Shown here piece by piece: positions 36,969 through 47,210 of a stretch of DNA of 52,500 nucleotides. The notes beneath the pieces were generated by a model. It worked only from the letters and a program-made list of their open reading frames with translations. It had not been told where the DNA came from and did not search any database. The stretch comes from Cristatella mucedo (lineage: Eukaryota; Bryozoa; Phylactolaemata; Cristatellidae). The stretch's first letter is position 1. Each line of letters opens with the position of its first letter. Location of the stretch: contig WPIO01000037.1 in assembly GCA_009760855.2 (NCBI GenBank), positions 2,862,501 to 2,915,000 of the forward strand. The letters run 5' to 3'. The position numbers were made by a program, and so were the translations under genes.

Positions 36969-39084
36969 ATGGCCGCATCAATGACCGGACGTTCGTTAGA
37001 CGACGCGCTGCGCCAGGCTCTCGATCGGTCGGATGTGCCCGCGCTCCTGCAGCTGGTGCAGCAGGTGAGGCATTCCCCATGTCAGCTGCCGCTGCCGCCT
37101 CAGAGACCTTCCGGCACTTCCGGGCGGGTTGCCAGGCTAGAACCCGGCATCGCCGCAGGAAAGAGGCAGAAGTCGCTGCGCGGCCATCGTCGCTCGGCTG
37201 CAAAAACGTGTGTGCGTCATCGTCATCCATCGCGGCGCCTTTCAGGTGCTGCAGCGCACGTGCGGCGGGGTGGAGCTGTCGTCGCCCGTCGGCGCCACGG
37301 CCCTCTGCCTGATGGGACAGAAGCAGCCAGCGGCGAAGGTGGCCGGCTACATGTTTTACGAGTGGCTCGCCCGCAGCCCGCACCGCTCAGCCGTGCTGGA
37401 TGACGTTGGCGTTCTCGGCATCAACGCGCTGCGCCAAGGCTCGACTCACGCCGCGCCCGCCGTGAGGGGAGCCGTGGCTAGAGCCGCCGCAGCCGCCGCC
37501 GTCAGCGCTGCTGCTGCTGCACACAGAAGCGGCAGCAGTCGCCGCGAGCTGGTGACCGCCTCGCAGGAAGTGCTCGCTGCCGCCGCGACGGACTCTAGCG
37601 CCTTCGTCCGGCGAGTGGCCGCGGCAGCGCTCTTGCTGCAGCTGCGTGACGTCGTCGCCGTCGACGGCGCAGCCGACGACGCGCGGGCGACGACCGTTGC
37701 TGACCACCGCCAGCCGACGGCGACGCTGCTGCTGGCTCTCGACTCGGATCCGCTGGTCGCCATCACAGCCCTCGCTGCCCGTTGCAATAGCCGTGCCGAG
37801 AGCGTGACCGGCGCTGCCGAAGTCGCACCGCAGCATCTCACCCGTGAGGCGTGCTTCGGTCTGCTTGACAGCGTCGAGTCGGGCGCCTACCCGGAGTTTG
37901 CTCGCGCGAGCGCGCTCAAGCTCGCTTGCCGCCTCGGCGGCGGCGGCGACAGCAAGGACTGCGGTGACTGCAGCGACGGTGACGGCTCTCTGTACGAGCT
38001 TCTCGACCGGCTCGACCCGCTGCTGCAGGCGCAGGACCCGTGCGTCGCCATGGCGGCCGTCGAGGCGTTTGCCTCGCACGCCGCTCGCCTGCCGGCCGGC
38101 GCCAGGCAGGACGCGGCGGCGCGGCTGGCCGACGCCTGCCTGCGGCTGGCCGCGCATCCCGATCGGCACGTGGTCTCTGCCGCCCTGCGCTGGCTAGCCG
38201 AGCGACCCGACCTGGAGCAGCTCGCGTCTTTCTTCGGCCACGGCGACGCCGCTCTGGCGCTGTTCCATTGCAAGCCGACCGACGGAGCGGCACTGAAGTG
38301 CCGCAAGATCGACGTTCTGCGGCGGCTGGCCGCGCTGCGGCCCCACGTCGTCGCCGTCGTCTCCGAGGTTGCCGACCACGCTCTGGCGCAAGTGGCTGCA
38401 GCATCGGCCGCCAGGGGCGGCATCGGCGGCGGGCGGGCCGTGCGCTCTGCCGCGATCGAGGCGGTAGCGCAGCTCGGTCGCCTGGACGACGGCTGCCGCG
38501 ACGCGTGCCGCTCGGCCGTCGACCGGCACTTGCGCACGTGTGGCGCGGATGCGCTGGCCAGCACGCTCGCCTGCTGCCGCTCGCTCGACGGCCTCGCGGC
38601 GCCCGAGAGCCTGGCTGGGGCACTCGACGCGCTGACGGCGCCCGCCAACGAGCGCCTGCTGCTCGCCGGCGGTGACCCCGACGTGGCGGCGGCCGCAGCG
38701 TGGCTGGCGGCCGAGTGCTGCACGACTCGCTCCAGCACCGCACCGGCCGTCGTCGCTCTGCTGGCGGAGCGCGCTTTCCCCGATCCTTCGTCAGCTCCGC
38801 TTCGCCAGGCTTCGTCCTGTGTGCCCCTGCAGCTGGCTGTCGTGTCGGCATCGGTCAGGTGCTACTTCGGCCGGCCGTCGGCGGCCAGCCGGCAGGTCGT
38901 CGGACGCGTCCTGGACATGGCGGCTAGGTGTGACAGCGCAGTGGTGAGAGAGCAGGCTCTGCTGTACTACCGGCTGATGCAGGAGGATGTCGACTGCTGC
39001 CGAGCTCTGGTCCTCGGAGAAGCTGCCGAGCTGAGGGCGACTGAGCAGCGAGACGGCGGCGGTGGAGGCTCGACCCCGTCCTGA
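36969..39084 (+). CDS. AP4B1: AP-4-beta-like adaptin trunk protein (two exons)
   Basis: Exon 1 is 36969-37064 (32 codons, ATG in ACAATGG context), then a 181-base GT-AG intron in phase 0, then exon 2 37246-39084. The joined protein has 644 residues. It is a helical-repeat protein with adaptin landmarks: an N-terminal LDDALRQAL, then AKVAGYMFYEWLA and VGVLGINALRQG (compare VYLYMC and LAINTL of beta adaptins). CRKIDVLRRLAAL follows, and near the C terminus QLAVVSASVRCYFGRPSA, then REQALLYYRLMQEDVDCCR. The YYRL word fits human AP-4 beta better than beta-1/2 (IYWRLL), as I remember them. AP-4 is a clathrin-independent coat at the trans-Golgi network. Codons are very GC-rich and alanine runs are long. 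The stop comes right after the trunk, so the C-terminal ear is missing. Another adaptin class is possible. Confidence 0.65.
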
Positions 39085-39102
39085 CCCCCCCCCCCCCCCC
39101 CC
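39085..39102. repeat. C18 homopolymer directly after the adaptin stop codon
   Basis: Eighteen cytosines follow the TGA without a gap. Such runs are error-prone in sequencing, but the stop precedes the run, so a length error would not change the reading frame shown. Confidence 0.95.
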
Positions 39103-39639
39103 GTACTGAGAAGTCCGCGAAGCGGTCGGACGCGCGGCGGCCATTGTTCAGCCGGGGCTGCAGCTGTTAATTGTCGGGCGTTTCGTGCGATTGATCTGAG
39201 TGTCTTGTTGCCGTTTGGCTGCAAATACCCAAAGAATGAGTCGAAGGTGAAGGCCTGAGTGTGAATCGGCCGCGATTAGTAGTCTGTGACGTAAAGGCCT
39301 AGAGGCCTGACATTGCATGCAGGTACTATTCCGACTTTCATTTCACACGCAAAGTCACGAGGTCTGGGTGATTGTTAAGCTAGTAGTCTGACGGTCCCCA
39401 TTGAAGACTGACAGTTGCAACTACGACGGCAGAGGTCTGCTCTCATCCACTTTTTTCTAACCTCCGTCTGTCAGGTTCTTCGCGTGCCCGTCTAGCAGTG
39501 CTCAAGCCACGTGAACGGCATCCTCGATACAGGGATGCAGGCCAATTATGTTAGAAAGTTCTCACTAATGCCGTCCAGAGACAGACTGCCACTGCCTCCT
39601 ATGCATACTATTAGCCGCGAGAGCGTCCGTATAATTAAT

Positions 39640-39700
39640 AATATACATACATTTGTTAAGTACCCTCGGAGAACAAAATCTCTTTCTAGAAGCTTTCTAG
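39640..39700 (-). mobile_element. LINE-A/SINE-B-type 3' hairpin relic
   Basis: The plus strand reads ACATTTGTTAAGTACCCTCG, GAGAACAAAATCTCTTTCTA and GAAGCTTTC. This is a worn reverse complement of the family end, preceded by AATAATATAC as the tail. Confidence 0.5.
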
Positions 39701-39876
39701 AGACAAGGAGAAGAAGCCAGTTCGTGAACCGTGGGCAGCATTCGACTAGCCAGGCACACGTAATTTCGCAAGCCCTCTGGTTTTTCGGGCCTATGGCAGT
39801 TGGTTCGCAAAGTTCGCTTTATTCGGTTGATGGCATGGTCAGCACCCGAACCACGTGATTTTATTTTCGCTCTCGT

Positions 39877-39877
<1 letters not shown>

Positions 39878-39952
<75 letters not shown>
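39878..39952. repeat. (AT)n microsatellite
   Basis: About 75 bases of perfect AT repeat. It lies at the 3' side of a minus-strand open stretch (39957-40230) and may be the tail of that element. Confidence 0.97.
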
Positions 39953-39956
<4 letters not shown>

Positions 39957-40230
39957 TTAACGTTTCGCTTCAAAAGCGAAAGTTTCGTCGCCACAACTGA
40001 CGCCAGAGTTGGTGCACATATCATCGCGGGCAGGGCAGTTGAGACCGGCAAACATTTCAACTGTTTCCTTTTTCATGAGTAAAATTTCGGCAGGATCATT
40101 TTTAGAAATATGAGCACTGCTTACGTACTGATTCGGCGTCGACGTTGCCACGACCGCCAGACAGGAAATGCCCTCCTGCGCATGAGCGTCCCACGCTACG
40201 CCTCGTTTTGGTTTGCTGCGTCGCTTGGCG
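39957..40230 (-). mobile_element. Possible retroelement C-terminal fragment ending at the AT tract
   Basis: The minus strand stays open for some 90 codons without a good start. It ends DDMCTNSGVSCGDETFAFE then AKR and a stop immediately before the AT repeat. The last part contains a short inverted repeat, TTTCGCTT facing AAGCGAAA. I have a vague memory of similar C-terminal strings beside AT repeats in invertebrate retroelements, so a transposon is more likely than a host gene. The family is unknown. Confidence 0.35.
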
Positions 40231-40419
40231 TCATTTCCGAAACACCGCAGCCGCGCAGGTGTGAGTAGGGTGGGTAGCTCGAGTAGCTTAGGGACCTCTT
40301 TAGGGCGGGTTACGTTATCAGCAACAGAAGATTCAGAACGAAGAATGCGAGACTGCGCATGTTCCCATAAGGTAATGATAGCTAAACATCTTTAACCGGA
40401 AATGCTTTTCGTTCACATT

Positions 40420-41130
40420 TGGTAGCAGCGTCCATGGCTCACGGCTGGCCTGCATGCCGGCTTCCCAAACTTGGATGGACAAGCTTGCTGCGACCGCTTT
40501 GTCGCCGCCGTCAGCTGTGTCCTGCAGACGTATCCCCCCGCAAAACGAAGCCGCGGCCGCCGCCGCTAGCAGCGGCGGCGTCTCTCGGTGCGCCGTCCAC
40601 GTCGCGTCGTTCGCCGATTCTAGGACCACGCCACGGACGACTGGAAGCACTGCAGCCTTTGCCGATCGAGGAGACAGGCTGTCGACGCCCTCGAGCGAGC
40701 GCGTCGCCGAAGTATCGAATGGCCGCGGGAGAAGTACGCCGCTCATCCGCCAATAGAGGTGCGGCCACGGCGCCGCTTCGGCGCGTAGTCGTTAGCCCTG
40801 CGCCTGCTACCGCGGCCAGCGATTACATGGATCGTGCGGCCGCGGCGGCTGCACGAGAGAGAGAGAGAGAGCCTCTCTGCACCGCCGAGGCGGCCATTGC
40901 ACTCAGCTGCAGAGTCTTGAGACTTGGAGTGCAGGAGACGCGCTCGCGCAGGCGCCGTCGGGACCGCAGCTTGCGGCTTCTTCTCGGCGCTGGCTTCTGC
41001 ACTCTCAGCCGACCCGCGTCTTGCGCTACGAAAAGGTCGCAAGAAGCAACGGCGACGGTTAGAAGGCGTGTCTCGGCGTGCCCGTGCCTCCAGTCGCATT
41101 CTCTGCTTATTGCTCTGGACCCTATGAATA
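40420..41130. other. CpG-rich block with ambiguous open frames
   Basis: GC- and CpG-dense sequence with open frames on both strands (for example 40419-41396 and 40454-40756 on plus, 40743-41099 on minus). None has a recognisable domain, and high GC alone keeps frames open. It could be a CpG island or first exon of an unseen gene. I cannot choose a strand. Confidence 0.4.
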
Positions 41131-41415
41131 CTTGCAATAGCCTGGAATCACTAACGCCGGCACGCAATAGATTCGCATGCTCCCTTGCGTGTATCTCCGT
41201 CTCAAAAGTCTACAAAAGTGTCACGAGGGCTTTGCGTGTAACGCTGAGAGCCCGTCCAGAGCTAACTCGAAGCCTAAGCAACTTTTGGTGTGCAGCCATA
41301 GCAACCGTAGCTTTCGGCCGATATCGCTTCGCACTTCTGTTTCGTTTGCAGCCGTTCGTTGAGGCCTTACACTTGACCTGTCGAACTTTTTCATGACCTA
41401 TCGGCCTGTTTCGTG

Positions 41416-41417
41416 CA

Positions 41418-41465
<48 letters not shown>

Positions 41466-41508
41466 TGTGTGTGTGTCTCTCTGTGTGTTTGTGTGTGTGT
41501 GTGTGTGT

Positions 41509-41596
<88 letters not shown>
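41416..41596. repeat. (GT)n microsatellite
   Basis: About 180 bases of GT with a few TCTCT interruptions. All overlapping open frames (CVCV or THTH) are repeat artefacts. Confidence 0.97.
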
Positions 41597-41600
<4 letters not shown>

Positions 41601-41871
41601 GGTGGCTACAGCTTGCTGGCTTTCTCGAGCGAGCTGATGCACGCGTGGCTTGAGGTATTGGCTTCGAGTAGTGACTGCCATTGACAGTCTGACGTATCGA
41701 ACTGCCTCGGTTGTTTGTTGCATTGGTAGCAACGTACTTGAATTCTACCAATCAACCTAGTGCTATCAGCTGTCACTGGCACTTATCCGTTGTCGTTGCC
41801 CTCCACGAGTTGTGAGGATTAAAAGATTTAAGGTGCGCGTATTAACTGTATGGACTGGATTCCAGAGCAGT

Positions 41872-42155
41872 AATGTAATGTAATGTATCTCCGTCAGTAA
41901 CTCCACAAAGTCATATAGACCACGTGGGTGTTACGCAGGAGAGTTTTGTATAGCAAACTCACAGCCTAAGCGGCTTTCGGTACGCATTCGGTAGCCAACA
42001 GACTTCGTCTCACGCAACAAAGAGAAAGTGGGAAGCATAGCAGAGTCAGGAGAGCAGTTGAGGTAGTGAGTAGCATAGAAGTAGCAGCTCAGGACCGCTG
42101 AAAAAGATGTGCCATAGTCGGCAGTTGGAGAGTAGATGTCGTTGCGTAAGAAGTG
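41872..42155 (-). mobile_element. LINE-B 3' fragment with ATTAC tail
   Basis: Starts TAATGTAATGTAATGTATC, then GGGTGTTACGCAGGAGAG, CGGCTTTCGGTACGCATTC, GTAGCCAACAGACTTCGTC and CAGCTCAGGACCGCTGAAA. Nearly the same as 34622 and 42425. Minus-strand element, 5'-truncated. Confidence 0.88.
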
Positions 42156-42424
42156 TGTGCATCCAGCGTGTTTACAGTGAGGGCGACTTACAGCTTATGG
42201 CTACTTTGTAACCTTCAGCTTCGTTCCTCTTGACGGGTTTTGTGTGCTCCTAATGGTTTCGGCCGGCCCAAGTAGTTGGTCACACGTCCGCAATTCTGGT
42301 TTCTCTGCTGTCTTTTGCTCCCAACTCCTTCCGTGCAGCTCGTCTACTGCCGGCTTGACTGATTACGTCTGGCTGGGGAGGAGGAAGTCAAAATTGTTTC
42401 GGTCGCTGACACACGAGTCGCACT

Positions 42425-42660
42425 AATGTAATGTAATGTATCTCCGGCTGTAACTCTACAAAGCCGTATAGACCACGTGGGTGTTACGCAGGAGAGTTTT
42501 GTATAGCGCACTCACAGCCTAAGCGGCTTTCGGTACGCATTCGGTAGCCAACAGACTTCGTCTCATGCAACAAAGAGAAAGTGGGAAGCATAGCAGAGTC
42601 AGGAGAGCAGCTGAGGTAGTGAGCAGCTGGTAGTGGAAGCAGCGAGTACCACAGTCTAGG
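42425..42660 (-). mobile_element. LINE-B 3' fragment with ATTAC tail
   Basis: Starts TAATGTAATGTATCTCCGGC, followed by the same order of words as the previous copy up to GGAGAGCAGCTGAGGTAGTG. It then breaks and ends with CAGCGAGTACCACAGTCTAGG, so an internal segment is deleted. Confidence 0.85.
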
Positions 42661-42726
42661 CAGCAGTATGTATGTAGGCTTTTTATGTGCTCCTACCACT
42701 GATGCTGCTGCTTGGGTTATGCATAG

Positions 42727-42785
42727 TTATAATAATAATAATGTATTTGTATAGCACCCTTAGAGAACTTAATCTGTCTCTATAG
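42727..42785 (-). mobile_element. SINE-B/LINE-A-type 3' end
   Basis: Plus strand: AATAATAATAATGTATTTGT, ATAGCACCCTTAGAGAAC and TTAATCTGTCTCTATAG, the reverse complement of the shared 3' hairpin. It faces the plus-strand end at 42800-42955. Confidence 0.65.
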
Positions 42786-42799
42786 TTTGTATAAGCTGT

Positions 42800-42955
42800 T
42801 AAATATGACCATGTGGCTAATGGTTCAGTGTTATGCTTGTTGACATTGTGCATATTAAGACTAATCATTTGATCATGCTTCCTTCACAGCATATTAAAGT
42901 GCATGGAAAGTTCTATGAGGGTGCTACACAAATGTGTTGTTATTATTTTTTGTCG
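42800..42955 (+). mobile_element. LINE-A 3' end, degraded
   Basis: GTTATGCTTGTTGACATTGTG, GATCATGCTTCCTTCACAGC, AAAGTGCATGGAAAGTTC, TATGAGGGTGCTACACAAATG and TTATTATT follow the order of the 33316 copy. Confidence 0.6.
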
Positions 42956-43014
42956 TGCAGTGTCAACATGCATAATATGATGATGCGACAAGCTTTAGGG
43001 TAAGAAAGGTAAGT

Positions 43015-43080
43015 GATAATAATAATGCACTTGATAAAGCGCCCTTAGAGAACTCAATCTCTTTCTAGGCGCTTCCCCGG
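43015..43080 (-). mobile_element. LINE-A 3' end
   Basis: AATAATAATGCACTTGATAAA, GCGCCCTTAGAGAACTC and AATCTCTTTCTAGGCGCTT, the reverse complement of the terminal hairpin with ATT tail. Confidence 0.85.
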
Positions 43081-43195
43081 GACGCAGTGATGCCGGTTTA
43101 GCCATTGTACACTTCCATAATCAGGAGTAAGATATGGGAAAAGGTTGCAAGCGATAACAAGGAAAGGGTAAACAGAAACGAGCAGTAAGAAGTGA

Positions 43196-43272
43196 CAGAG
43201 AGAGACAGAGATAGAGACAGAGAGACAGAGTGTGGGATACAAGAGGCAGACAGACAGAGAAGAGAGAGACAG
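43196..43272. repeat. GA/GACA-rich low-complexity tract
   Basis: AGAGACAGAGATAGAGACAG-type repeats. It separates the LINE-A end from a short open minus-strand frame. Confidence 0.85.
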
Positions 43273-43499
43273 ACAAGTCTTTTAAGGAGATTAAAGACCA
43301 GTCGACGCACGGCCGGCCATCCTCGTTGACGTTTGCTCTGCAAGCAGGTAATGGCTGGCGCAGCTCGACATGCTCGTGGTTAATGAAGTCGATCAGGATC
43401 AGGCCCTGGGTTGGCCCAAGGTCAAGGTCGCTGAAAGCAAAAACCCTAAAAAAGGCAGACAAGTGCAGTGGGGCAAAGGGAAAGGCTTACTGATGCAGA

Positions 43500-43990
43500 T
43501 GCCTCTTTGGCTGAGTTCAATTTAGTGTGAGGGATGGCGAGACGACTATGGTGCCGGAAGCAAGTGGTGTGAGAGCACAGTGGAAGAGCAAGGAGGTTGG
43601 ATAGGTGCAAGCTGGTGCCAACAAGTGACGTGATATGGTGAGCCAAAGAGATGATCTTGAAGTCGACGATTCGACACTTAATAGGGAGCCAGGGAAGACG
43701 CTCAGACGAAAGTGGTGTGCAGTGGCATCAGCTGTCTTTGACATCAGACCAGGCGAGCCGCCGAATTTTACACCAGCTGCAGGCTAATAATGACATAGGG
43801 GGGCAGGAGTTCTGGTTAAAGGAAATTGCAGTAATCTCGGACCCTAAACCTTATATCAAGGGTGCTGACTAGTTTGGCTTTAGTACTCTCACCGAAGCAA
43901 ACCCTAATTTTGGCAACGTTCCTCAGCAGGAAGTAGGCCGACTTGACAGCAGAGGGCGATCCTGGATCGGCTGATAAGTGGTAGCTTCAG
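43500..43990 (-). mobile_element. LINE-C (CR1/L2-like) C-terminal fragment
   Basis: The minus strand reads ...CHCTPLSSERLPWLPIKCRI then FKIISLAHHITS, the common CR1/L2 pattern of a helix followed by LHWLPI-x-R-I-x-FKI. The stretch AAAGGAAATTGCAGTAATC and GACTAGTTTGGCTTTAG recurs at about 50092-50140. Stops are frequent. Confidence 0.6.
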
Positions 43991-44189
43991 CAGATTTAGT
44001 CTTTCCTTCCTCGATTCCCAGACGGATCTGCTGCCATAGGCGGCCCTGCCCAGTCCGGACCCTGCGGCTCTGACTCTGCTGGCCATTTCGCTAGTCAGTG
44101 CACAACATTTGCCCTCTTTGCCCAGGGGAAAGGTGCTCGCTCGCATTTCACTACCCGGGTCGTGCGCGCTCGAGCAGAAGGCTATACGT

Positions 44190-44282
44190 CCTACTGCCCA
44201 ACTCCCAAGCACGATGAGCTGCTTGTAGGCTCGTCTGCCTCAATATATGAACGAGGCTGTTTGATCAGCCAACCTTCACTGT
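44190..44282 (+). mobile_element. SINE-A 3' remnant
   Basis: Only the end is recognisable: TGCCTCAATATATGAACG and AGGCTGTTTGATCAGCCAAC, matching AAAGAGGCTGTTTAAGCAGC at 33920. The inverted arms GGCTG and CAGCC are complete here. Confidence 0.5.
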
Positions 44283-44401
44283 AACTTGTCAATCGAGGCT
44301 GCTTCTCGCCTCCTCAATCGAGGCCACAGGCAAAGTGCCACAGGCACCTGGCTGGCTAGCGGTGTGTGCATTCGCGCCATCTGCCCGCACCCTTGCCTGA
44401 G

Positions 44402-45044
44402 TATGCCGATCGATGGCTCGTTTGGCAGGACAATGCGTGCACGACCATCGACGAAGCATTCTCCACCATGTTGCGCTGTCTCGGCCTCACGTCGAGTCAG
44501 TGCAAGGTGAGAGCAACGCGGCGCCGCGCCGCTGATCCGTCGCTGCTGCCACTTCCATCGCGTCGAGGTCTCGAGCCCTGCCGCGTGACTCGTGCTGCCG
44601 CCACGTCCGGTGCGCCTCGCTCTGACCTCACCCTTGGTGCCTGCTGCGCAGTCGCTTGCCGAGTCGTGGGCCGTTTTCAACGTTCCGTTTCTTGCAGAGG
44701 TACTTCAACGGCTGCCGCGGCGCGCACCGGAGCCGCCCGGACGAGGTTCACTGCTCGCGCTTTCACGGCAAGCCCGAGGAACGGCCGAGACCGAGCAATC
44801 CCGTGAGTTGTGAGCGCCACCTGCCGGCTGCGCGTTTGCTCCGATGACCGTGGGACGTGGCCTCCTTGACCTTGGTCCTTGCTTCTCTTACCGTTTCCAG
44901 CTGCAGGCCGCCGAGGACTTTCGCATGCTGATGCACCCCGGCACGTACTCGGTGACGGCCGGCGAGTGGAGCACTCAGCGGCAGCAGACGCACGTCGTAC
45001 GCCTCGGCAGGGGCCAGACGGTCGACCTCGATTTTGTTTTCTGA
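44402..45044 (+). CDS. AKIP1: A-kinase-interacting protein 1 homologue, C-terminal exons
   Basis: Three exons in phase 0: about 44402-44506, 44698-44802 and 44901-45044 (TGA). They encode DEAFSTMLRCLGLTSSQCK, RYFNGCRGAHRSRPDEVHCS then RFHGK, and MLMHPGTYSVTAGEW then QTHVVRLGRGQTVDLDFVF. Human AKIP1, from memory, has TSSQCGKYYSS, a HVYRYHRG segment and a C terminus PGTYSVTVGS with THVV and GQSVDLVF. The match in three places and in order is strong. AKIP1 binds the catalytic subunit of protein kinase A and the NF-kappaB p65 protein and influences their nuclear location. N-terminal exons were not found; transposon DNA lies upstream. A second acceptor, CAG at 44426-44428, would also keep phase 0. 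Polyadenylation AATAAA is at 45315. Confidence 0.75.
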
Positions 45045-45314
45045 CCCACCGGTGCCGCTGCCCGCGGGGCGCCACCTGTCGGAGGCCGCAAGTGGGTGGA
45101 TGGAACATACCGGCGGTGCCTATTTCAGTGGTCGGTGGACCTCCGGTGTGCTGCCTCGGAAGCCTATGGCTGGCTCGACGTATGGGGGGGGGGGTATCGT
45201 AAGCATTTTAATGTCTGCCCAACAAATGTGACTCATTAGTAGCTGCTGACCGAAACCCATTGCGGATGGATTCGTACGGAGGGCATCGTGAATTTGTTTT
45301 GACGGTTTTATTGA

Positions 45315-45320
45315 AATAAA
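45315..45320 (+). terminator. Polyadenylation signal of the AKIP1 homologue
   Basis: AATAAA within TTTATTGAAATAAACG, about 270 bases after the stop codon. It is the first such hexamer downstream on this strand. Confidence 0.6.
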
Positions 45321-45513
45321 CGTATCCTTTTACCACAGAACATTCTTGAAGACCAAGCTAACTGTAACCGGGCAAGATGCTACCAGAGCAGTAGGCCCAC
45401 TGCCACCACTGTGGTGGTTTCCGGTTGCTCTAGCACTCCAGAATATTCTGGAGTGATGCTGCTTTCGTGCGTTCGAGACGAGAGCAAAGCAAGCTCGACG
45501 AGCCTTGCCACAA

Positions 45514-45596
45514 GATAATAATAATAATAATACATTTGCTAAAGCGCTCTCAGGGAACTCAATCTCTCTCTAGGCGCTTTACATTTGCAGATATGA
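45514..45596 (-). mobile_element. LINE-A 3' end
   Basis: AATAATAATAATAATACATTT, GCTAAAGCGCTCTCAGGG, AACTCAATCTCTCTCTAGG and CGCTTTACATTTGCAG give the reverse complement of the terminal hairpin and tail. Confidence 0.85.
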
Positions 45597-45764
45597 GTAT
45601 ATTCTACACACAATCGAAGGAATGCATAACAGCAAAGTCGCGACGAGCAGTGTGCACACACACACACACACACACCTGTCCCAGAGTCTGAGGGTGCGCC
45701 ACCCGGGTATGTTGTATATGCCGGACCTGTTTCCTCTAGGCTGTGGCAGTGTGTGTTCTCAATT

Positions 45765-45900
45765 CCACATTGTCCAGTGGTTAAGGTGCTCGCCCCGATC
45801 AAGGCCTGGCTGAGGTCGTGGGCTCGAGCCCCGAGGCTTATGTGAAGCGCCTGAATAGAGATTAAGTTCTCTTGGGGCGCTATACAAATGAAGAATATTT
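45765..45900 (+). mobile_element. SINE-B (best copy)
   Basis: CAGTGGTTAAGGTGCTCGCC (A box region), GGTCGTGGGCTCGAGCCCC (B box), then TGTGAAGCGCCTGAATAGAG, ATTAAGTTCTCTTGGGGCGC, TATACAAATG and an AT-rich tail. The tRNA-like part is about 70 bases; the rest is the LINE-A hairpin. Confidence 0.88.
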
Positions 45901-46389
45901 TTATATATTTATAGTCACAAGGAATGAGCTAGGCTGAGTTTTACACGTGCACTTGTTTAGTGCGATTATTGGGTGGGCAGAGCGCATGAATCCGGTTGGG
46001 GGCCTGGACAACAGAACGAGTAAGAGTCATGCCCACACTGCTACCGTTAGGACAATGCAGGAAGAATGCTGATTTGATTTCGTTGACATCAATTGTCGAC
46101 GTGACTAGAATTGAATGTCAAAGTAAACTGGAGATTGGCTGATTTAGCAGCCCTACTTTTCCATTGTGGCACCAGAGCACTGGCAGCATTCACTGTGCTT
46201 GCAGCCAGCGGTAAATGGGAATCGTCTGCTCCGCTTCGCTTTTAGCTCATCATTCGGGTTCCGAAGTGCTCTAAATGCCAGCAGTCAGCAAGGCTTCGTC
46301 GCCTTGTCTTTCGACGTAGGGCAACAAGAGTAAATAACGTTTTTGAAGAATCGCGAGCTAAAGGAGCTCTTGGAGGAGGGAGGACTGCC

Positions 46390-46710
46390 CACCCCCTAAT
46401 CTCTCTCCCCATACATCTCACCACTTGGGCTCTCTCCTCCCTCTCCCCTCTCTCCCTCTCCACACTCCCTCTCTCGGCAGTGCATGCCTGCAGACACAGG
46501 AATGTGACAGTGACTTGTTGTGCCAGCGCAGCGACAGCGAGTTGTGTCGGCCCGGAGCGTCGAATAGCAGCTATGGTAACGACACCGCTGCCACGGACGG
46601 CTACGCTACAGTAGCACCGGAGGCCGACGACCATCGCGCAGCAGCAGCAGCGTCGGCTATGGTCCGGTGGCCACATCCAAGGTTCTCGTGCCTCCGGGCA
46701 ACGTGATAGC
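46390..46710 (+). CDS. Possible terminal exon, unrecognised
   Basis: After a pyrimidine-rich run ending CTCTCTCGGCAG, a plus-strand frame continues for about 75 codons to a stop at 46706. It reads LQTQECDSDLLCQRSDSEL, CRPGASNSSYGNDTAATDG and a short alanine run. The acceptor looks good and the composition is protein-like (four cysteines, acidic). There is no upstream partner exon and no family I know. The minus strand is also open here, so this is a weak call. Confidence 0.25.
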
Positions 46711-46934
46711 AACAGATGCTGCACGCTAGCTAGCCGGCTCTGAGCTAGCGCGCGACCTGCCTGTCAGCCGGATCTGCCACTGAGTGCGCACTCGCTCAGT
46801 CGCTAGGCTAGCTACCCTAGCAGCTGCCGGGAAGTAGAAAAACTTGTGGCTCCCCCTGGCGGCCAGCCGGCTGGCGGTGCCGAGGAAGTAGAGCGAGGGG
46901 GGGCCCAGAACACGCCACTTTCTGTTACAGGCGG

Positions 46935-46940
46935 TTTATT
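46935..46940 (-). terminator. Polyadenylation signal of the minus-strand gene at 47.7-48.3 kb
   Basis: TTTATT on the plus strand gives AATAAA on the minus strand, within TTTCAATAAACCGCC. It is placed to end a transcript coming from 48259. Confidence 0.45.
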
Positions 46941-47071
46941 GAAATATAAATACAAAACCTGCTAGGGGCTTAGACTGGCTCACGCCAACGCCAGGCGCAT
47001 CAGACCGGGCAGCAGCAGCAGCACACTTGGGCACGGCTCGCATGCATGGGGCCCGCCAGACGGCAGGCGCG

Positions 47072-47151
47072 GCTCTAGTTGAGCCTCGCTCTAGTTGAGC
47101 CTCGCTCTAGTTGAGCCTCGCTCTAGTTGAGCCTCGCTCTAGTTGAGCCTC
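47072..47151. repeat. 16-bp tandem repeat, five copies
   Basis: The unit GCTCTAGTTGAGCCTC is repeated five times without change. It lies in the presumed 3' untranslated region of the minus-strand gene. Confidence 0.95.
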
Positions 47152-47210
47152 GCCCTACGCTTGTCCCGCTTGCTGGCCAGCGCACTGACTACAACGGAGG
47201 AAAGGCAGCA

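Noticed and set aside
37387-38851. Long minus-strand open frames opposite the adaptin gene
   Set aside because: Shadow frames caused by GC-ending codons; the plus strand shows adaptin motifs and a matching first exon.
41393-41751. CVCV and THTH open frames
   Set aside because: Translation of a GT dinucleotide repeat on both strands.
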